Source of the DNA: Desulfobulbaceae bacterium
Lineage (GTDB): Bacteria; Desulfobacterota; Desulfobulbia; Desulfobulbales; Desulfocapsaceae
Direction of reading: 5' to 3'
Assembly (NCBI GenBank): GCA_004796425.1
Contig: QZLB01000075.1
Span: forward strand, 1 to 49,294
DNA length: 49,294 nucleotides
Below are positions 45,530 to 49,294 of this stretch, in pieces. Below the pieces are notes generated by a model that saw nothing but the letters and a program-made list of their open reading frames with translations, was not told the origin of the DNA and ran no database searches. The translations under genes and the position numbers were made by a program. Each line of letters begins with the position of its first letter. The first letter of the stretch is position 1.

Positions 45530-47170
45530 TCAGCATACATATTTAATATTGAGTCGGTCCGCTGCATCCTTGTCATTGATTCCGATCGCATCTGACATAC
45601 CGATGGGTAGGCTCTGCGAACGGCCCAGAGGAGCCATGATCTTTTTGACTTCAGTCTGGATAGACATGAACGATTCGGCAACCCTTTCGGCTACTTTGTC
45701 CGGGTCAAGCCTTCGATACAGTTTCGGGTTCTGACTGGTAATGCCTTTGGGGCAGATGCCGACGTTACAGACATTACAGCGATTCTGCTCGTTACCAAGG
45801 CAACCTGCGGTAGCCTGCATGATGTATTTGCCAATATGAACGGCACTGGCCCCCAGCATTACCAGGGCCATACCGTTCTGGGCTACATTGCCATTCTTAC
45901 CAATGCCGCCGGCTGCGTATATCGGGATCTCGTTCTGCTTGCCCTGGGCAGCCAGGTCGAGGTAACACTCTCTGACATTCGAGGCAACCGGGTGTCCTGT
46001 TGCATCCATCGACACATTATAGGCCGCCCCTGTTCCGCCATCGATTCCATCGATCAGGAGTCCTCCTGCATAGGGGTTTCTCACCAGGTTGTTCAATACG
46101 GCTTTAGCCGAAGTAGATGCAGAAATTTTGGGGTACACCGGAACCTTGTGATCAAATGCCATTGACAGGGTCTGAATCATCTTCATGACACTTTCTTCAA
46201 TGGAATAGAGGGTCTGGTGAACCGGTGGCGAAGGGAGATCCACGCCTTCAGGAACCCCGCGCAGACGGGCAATCAGTTTGGATACCTTGTACCACATGAG
46301 CAGACCACCGTCTCCGGGTTTTGCACCCTGGCCATATTTGATCTCTATGGCGGCAGGGTGGCACTGCATATCCGGAATAGCCCTGATAATCTCATCCCAG
46401 CCAAAGTAACCGGAAGCGATTTGCAGGATGATATATTTCAGGTAGGGGCTTTTCAGTACCCACGGTGGACAACCACCCTCACCGGTGCACATGACCACCG
46501 GTATACCAAGAACTTCATTGCAATAGGCGACTCCCTGCAGCAGTCCAAGCCACATGTTTGGCGACAAAGCCCCAAAAGACATCGAGCCGATCACGAAGGG
46601 GAAGATCTCTCTGGTTGGTGGTATCCAGCCGCCTTCGCTCGAACGCTTAAGGTAGTCCTCGGGTGAAAGGATACGTCCCAGGGTCGTGGTTACCGTGAAT
46701 TCATGTCTGCCGGCATCAAGGGCCGGATCGGTCAGCATTGAAATGCGGTCAAACATAATTCGGTCGAGTAAAGTCGGTCCGGTTGCATTACGCCGACCGC
46801 CACGCTTGGGAGCTTCGCCTTTTATATTGTCGAAGAACAGTGTGCGGTTTTCAATGGTGTTTGGCACGGGGGCAATCGCTTCATTGGGGCAGACCATTGC
46901 ACACATTCCACAGCCGATACAGGCATGTTTGGGATTCGGTTTCTGCCTGATACCGACAAAGGTGCGGTAATCGTTTCCTCTTTTTTTACTGAGGATTTCA
47001 AGCTTTGGCACCCGTTGCCTTCGGTAGGCAAGGTAGATGCTTTCTTTCGGACAGACCGTCGTGCAATGTCCGCACAGCGTACACCGATCCTCACGGTGCT
47101 GAATTACCCACGGGAGATCCGGATAGGTTAGGCTGCCTGGCTCAACGGGAATTGATCGTACTGGGACCAT
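45530..47170 (-). CDS. Glutamate synthase FMN/Fe-S catalytic subunit
   Basis: The 546-residue central synthase subunit. It binds FMN and an Fe-S cluster and aminates 2-oxoglutarate to glutamate. An N-terminal ferredoxin-like part has two cluster motifs (CTLCGHCTTVCP and CIGCGMCAMVCP). The TIM barrel follows: YNEVLGIPVVMCTGEGGCPP-type text, the FMN-phosphate region GLLIDGIDGGTGAA, AAGGIGKNGNVA, and the 3Fe-4S cysteines in CNVCNVGICPKG. The ATG at 47170 lies inside the end of the amidotransferase gene (43-base overlap) and has AAGGAAC upstream, so coupling is likely. The subunit arrangement resembles archaeal-type glutamate synthase. Confidence 0.92.
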   Translation of the reverse strand: MVPVRSIPVEPGSLTYPDLPWVIQHREDRCTLCGHCTTVCPKESIYLAYRRQRVPKLEILSKKRGNDYRTFVGIRQKPNPKHACIGCGMCAMVCPNEAIAPVPNTIENRTLFFDNIKGEAPKRGGRRNATGPTLLDRIMFDRISMLTDPALDAGRHEFTVTTTLGRILSPEDYLKRSSEGGWIPPTREIFPFVIGSMSFGALSPNMWLGLLQGVAYCNEVLGIPVVMCTGEGGCPPWVLKSPYLKYIILQIASGYFGWDEIIRAIPDMQCHPAAIEIKYGQGAKPGDGGLLMWYKVSKLIARLRGVPEGVDLPSPPVHQTLYSIEESVMKMIQTLSMAFDHKVPVYPKISASTSAKAVLNNLVRNPYAGGLLIDGIDGGTGAAYNVSMDATGHPVASNVRECYLDLAAQGKQNEIPIYAAGGIGKNGNVAQNGMALVMLGASAVHIGKYIMQATAGCLGNEQNRCNVCNVGICPKGITSQNPKLYRRLDPDKVAERVAESFMSIQTEVKKIMAPLGRSQSLPIGMSDAIGINDKDAADRLNIKYVC

Positions 47171-48270
47171 ATTGTAAGTTCCTTTCGTTCAGGTGGAATA
47201 ATGATTGTATGCTCTCTCATTGGCTGGAAATCGAATGATGGATCCCGGTCGGGGATCATTGCATCGACGCCGCACATCTCAGACGCAATTGCCCATGCCC
47301 CTTCACGCCCCCCCACGGTGGCCGGTCTAAGCTTTTTCTGATCCATGACCAGCATGCAGGTTTCATCGGGAAGGGTGCCAATCACGGCATTAGGGCCGTC
47401 GATTATCAATCGTCTGCACACCGATTTGAGCCCTTTAAGGAAATCGCCCTGGGGGTGGTTGTCGAGCTCTTTTGTACTAAGTGGTGTGATGATATGTTTG
47501 TAGGCCTGGAGTGGTAATTTGAGCTGCTTGATGGCGTAATGAAGAATATGGGTAAATACTTCCGAGTCACTTTGGTAGCCCATATAACCGGGGAAATCCC
47601 TGCCAAGCAGCCAGTCACGAATTGGCACAAAGGCAGTGTTCTCACCATTGGTCATAGTCGAAATACCCTGGACGAAGAACGGATGGCAGGCGTACAGGTT
47701 AATTCCATAATTGGTATTCTGTCTGCCCTGGGCCATACAGACCCGAGATTTGATCTGACCATCGTGCAGACCAAGCAGGTTGCCGATTTGCAGGGGCCAG
47801 CCCACTTCCTTGATCATGGCCACGTCCGGCCAGAAGGAAAATACTGAAAGGTCTCGACCGTTTTCTTCACCATTTTTTCGTAGCGCAAGTCGCGTGGCGA
47901 GCAGTTCCTGTTCTCGCTCTTCGGTCGTGGCATCAGCGAAACGGTCCGGCATGCGATAGGCTCGCACAAAATAGCGAAATCGGTCACGATCTTCGACGTA
48001 GCTTTTATCGACCCTGAATCGGTGATCATATTTTAGCTCATACCCAAGGTCCTCCATGAAGTCATCAAGTCTGCGCCATGCTTTATCCGTATTGGCAATT
48101 CCTGATAAGATCGGAAAACGCGGGTTGTACTTGAAATCTTCAAACTCCATGCCGCGCAATAAGAGTCCGAGTCCTGAACCGTCGTATCCTTCCTGCATAG
48201 CTTCCATTGCCTGCAGAACCTCATAGGGAGAGAATGGTTCAATTGCTGTTTTAAGCGCTAGTCGACACAT
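47128..48270 (-). CDS. Glutamate synthase amidotransferase (class II) subunit
   Basis: A 380-residue class II glutamine amidotransferase domain that releases ammonia from glutamine for the synthase subunit. The nucleophile is Cys2 (MCRLALKTA), exposed after Met removal, as in GltB and PurF. YDGSGLGLLLRG and the later NGENTAFVPIRDWLLGR and DSEVFTHIL text fit the Ntn-hydrolase fold, and RGM(E)F-type Arg segment lies near residue 40. It is the first gene of the three-gene operon (48270 to 43132). AGGAG lies before the ATG at 48270. Regulation is not visible: I found no clear sigma-54 site in the 363-base region upstream. Confidence 0.9.
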   Translation of the reverse strand: MCRLALKTAIEPFSPYEVLQAMEAMQEGYDGSGLGLLLRGMEFEDFKYNPRFPILSGIANTDKAWRRLDDFMEDLGYELKYDHRFRVDKSYVEDRDRFRYFVRAYRMPDRFADATTEEREQELLATRLALRKNGEENGRDLSVFSFWPDVAMIKEVGWPLQIGNLLGLHDGQIKSRVCMAQGRQNTNYGINLYACHPFFVQGISTMTNGENTAFVPIRDWLLGRDFPGYMGYQSDSEVFTHILHYAIKQLKLPLQAYKHIITPLSTKELDNHPQGDFLKGLKSVCRRLIIDGPNAVIGTLPDETCMLVMDQKKLRPATVGGREGAWAIASEMCGVDAMIPDRDPSFDFQPMREHTIIIPPERKELTIWSQYDQFPLSQAA

Positions 48271-48633
48271 CTAATAGGTCTCCTGGGTAGTAAGTTTGCC
48301 GCTTGATATCGTCTCGTGGTAGAAAGTGCACCGCAGGTGGGATACTTCTAGCCAGCTGATGTTCCAATGTTTCGGGAACCTGAAAAACTACACAAAATCA
48401 TCATATTCGTCAAGCTGACCAAAATAAAACAGAGACGTGAGGTACGCTTCGATTTGGTAGGTTTTGAAAAATAACGAAGCATGGAGGAAAGTTATCGGTG
48501 CATTCGGCAAAAAGGAACGCAACTTTTTATGTAATCGTAAAATAAAAAAAAGACCTAGGTGGGTATATACACATTACCCGGGGGAAGTACGGTTTTTCAG
48601 ACCGATTGAGAGGTGGTACAGTCGGGTGGGATG
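48271..48633. other. Intergenic region upstream of the glutamate synthase operon
   Basis: This is 363 bases before the glt operon and after the tatA genes, all read on the minus strand. A run of eight As at 48548-48555 next to a CCTAGG palindrome gives a poor U-tract terminator for the tat genes on the minus strand (stem too short to be sure). No sigma-54 TGGCAC-TTGC pair and no tRNA or RNA motif were found. The long plus-strand open frame here extends into the tatA genes and is antisense, not a gene. Confidence 0.3.
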
Positions 48634-48888
48634 CTACTTGATAATATTTTTGATATTCCCGAGGTTTTTTACCTCGTCAACTTTCTGTTTTACCTCGGCA
48701 ACTTCTTTGACACCGGGGAGATCATCAATGATCTTTTTCCCGTCATCTTCGACATCAGCGACGCCTTTTTTAAAAGATGAGATCGCTTTACCGAGACCAG
48801 AACCGATTTCCGGGAGTTTTTTACCACCAAAGACGAGAAAGGCAATGGCGAGAATGACTATTAATTCAGGGGTTCCGAGTCCAAACAT
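48634..48888 (-). CDS. tatA: Twin-arginine translocase subunit TatA/TatE
   Basis: An 84-residue TatA-type protein: N-terminal membrane helix preceded by FGLGTPELIVIL, the Glu in the helix (TPELI), the hinge [23 protein letters not shown] and a charged amphipathic helix. The tail (52-84) is longer than in its neighbour. TatA forms the pore of the twin-arginine pathway, exporting folded, often cofactor-bearing proteins. AGGAGG lies five bases before the ATG at 48888. It is the second of two tandem tatA genes; tatB and tatC are not in the window. Confidence 0.93.
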   Translation of the reverse strand: MFGLGTPELIVILAIAFLVFGGKKLPEIGSGLGKAISSFKKGVADVEDDGKKIIDDLPGVKEVAEVKQKVDEVKNLGNIKNIIK

Positions 48889-48924
48889 AGTGCCTCCTAA
48901 AACAGGCTGACAAACGGGTTGGCG

Positions 48925-49122
48925 CTAAGCTTTTGTTGCGTCGTCCTTATCATCTGTATCTTCGTTTATTTTTTTTGGTTCTTCTTCCTTGTTCGTTGCA
49001 TCTTTAAAATTCTTGATTCCTTTGCCAATGCCTGAGCCGATTTCAGGAAGTTTACCCGCGCCAAAAATAATAACTATAATTACAAGTATAACAATGAGTT
49101 CCGGCATTCCAAGTCCGAACAT
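48925..49122 (-). CDS. tatA: Twin-arginine translocase subunit TatA/TatE (second copy)
   Basis: A 65-residue TatA-type protein starting at ATG 49122 ([13 protein letters not shown]), with GAGGTT just upstream; a TTG at 49134 is in frame but overlaps that ribosome site. It has the hinge [21 protein letters not shown] and an acidic, Lys-rich tail. The first 40 residues closely match the neighbouring copy 36 bases downstream, so the two arose by tandem duplication and have diverged in the tail. Tandem tatA copies are common in delta-proteobacteria. Confidence 0.92.
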   Translation of the reverse strand: MFGLGMPELIVILVIIVIIFGAGKLPEIGSGIGKGIKNFKDATNKEEEPKKINEDTDDKDDATKA

Positions 49123-49254
49123 TTTTAACCTCAATATAAAACGTGATTATTCTTTTGCCCGAATAACGAATGGGCCTGGTTTTACCACCCGCTGAATTTA
49201 GAGTAGTCTGAACAGAAAGTCAAGTTGGACATGGGGCGATAGAGGACTGATCGT

Positions 49255-49294
49255 TTAATTCTTTTCTCCCTTATCACCGCTGGCACAACCCGCA
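49255..49294 (-). CDS. Possible small lipoprotein, C-terminal end only
   Basis: The last 40 bases carry the end of a minus-strand frame coding A-G-C-A-S-G-D-K-G-E-K-N and a stop (TAA at 49255-49257). The AGC-A pattern would be a lipobox only if the unseen upstream part is a short signal peptide, giving a tiny lipoprotein of the LptM/entericidin kind. The rest lies outside the window, so this is tentative. Confidence 0.25.
   Translation of the reverse strand, partial: AGCASGDKGEKN

Noticed and set aside
48271-48633. Sigma-54 promoter for the glutamate synthase operon
   Set aside because: No TGGCAC-N5-TTGC pair could be found on the minus strand.
48464-48910. 148-codon plus-strand frame
   Set aside because: Its second half is antisense to tatA, and its Ser/Phe/Pro-rich product is typical of antisense reading.
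1-49294. tRNA, rRNA, CRISPR arrays, insertion sequences or prophage
   Set aside because: No cloverleaf, rRNA text, regularly spaced repeats, transposase or phage structural gene was seen on either strand.

Overview
The window reads as ordinary chromosome of a Gram-negative, probably anaerobic bacterium, most likely a Desulfobacterota (former Deltaproteobacteria) of the Desulfobulbales kind. This is inference. It rests on a Kdo transferase (so LPS), a split 'archaeal-type' glutamate synthase with many ferredoxin clusters, a DUF4388 protein, a folate-dependent TrmFO and tandem short TatA proteins. I see no rRNA, tRNA, CRISPR array, insertion sequence or prophage block.

Left part (1-12.3 kb): a PcfJ-like protein, a PLP aminotransferase, grpE-dnaK closed by a strong terminator, trpS with a coupled HD-domain gene, a DUF4388 protein, an exported cyclophilin-FKBP fusion, waaA, an exonuclease III and nhaA. 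Middle part (12.3-26 kb): a 1025-residue M1-peptidase-like/ChaN-like/PDZ protein, a B12-type radical SAM protein, a 3-phosphoglycerate dehydrogenase, a DUF362 protein, a FabL-type enoyl-ACP reductase, an ABC exporter pair with a membrane-anchored transglutaminase, then a diguanylate cyclase and a small cyclic-nucleotide-binding protein.

Right part (26-49.3 kb): maf, a 1145-residue protein with HEAT-like, cyclic-nucleotide-binding and PilZ domains, a phage-type TOPRIM/RecA primase-helicase-like protein, a mutL / 3D-domain lipoprotein / trmFO operon, a class A penicillin-binding protein, a PhoU-like/PiT phosphate uptake pair, a 696-residue P-loop/FHA-like/PPP-phosphatase fusion, a small orphan protein, the three-gene glutamate synthase operon and two tatA paralogues.

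Functional threads: protein folding and quality control (GrpE, DnaK, the dual immunophilin); envelope biogenesis (WaaA, PBP1, FabL, 3D lipoprotein, Tat); nitrogen and serine metabolism (GOGAT, SerA, aminotransferase); and a nucleotide second-messenger patch at 24.6-30.3 kb, where a GGDEF enzyme, a lone cNMP-binding protein and a cNMP+PilZ receptor lie close together. The least explained genes are the P-loop/FHA-like/phosphatase fusion (40.3-42.4 kb), the HEAT/CNBD/PilZ protein (26.9-30.3 kb), the primase-helicase-like protein (30.4-32.2 kb) and the M1/ChaN/PDZ protein (12.4-15.4 kb).
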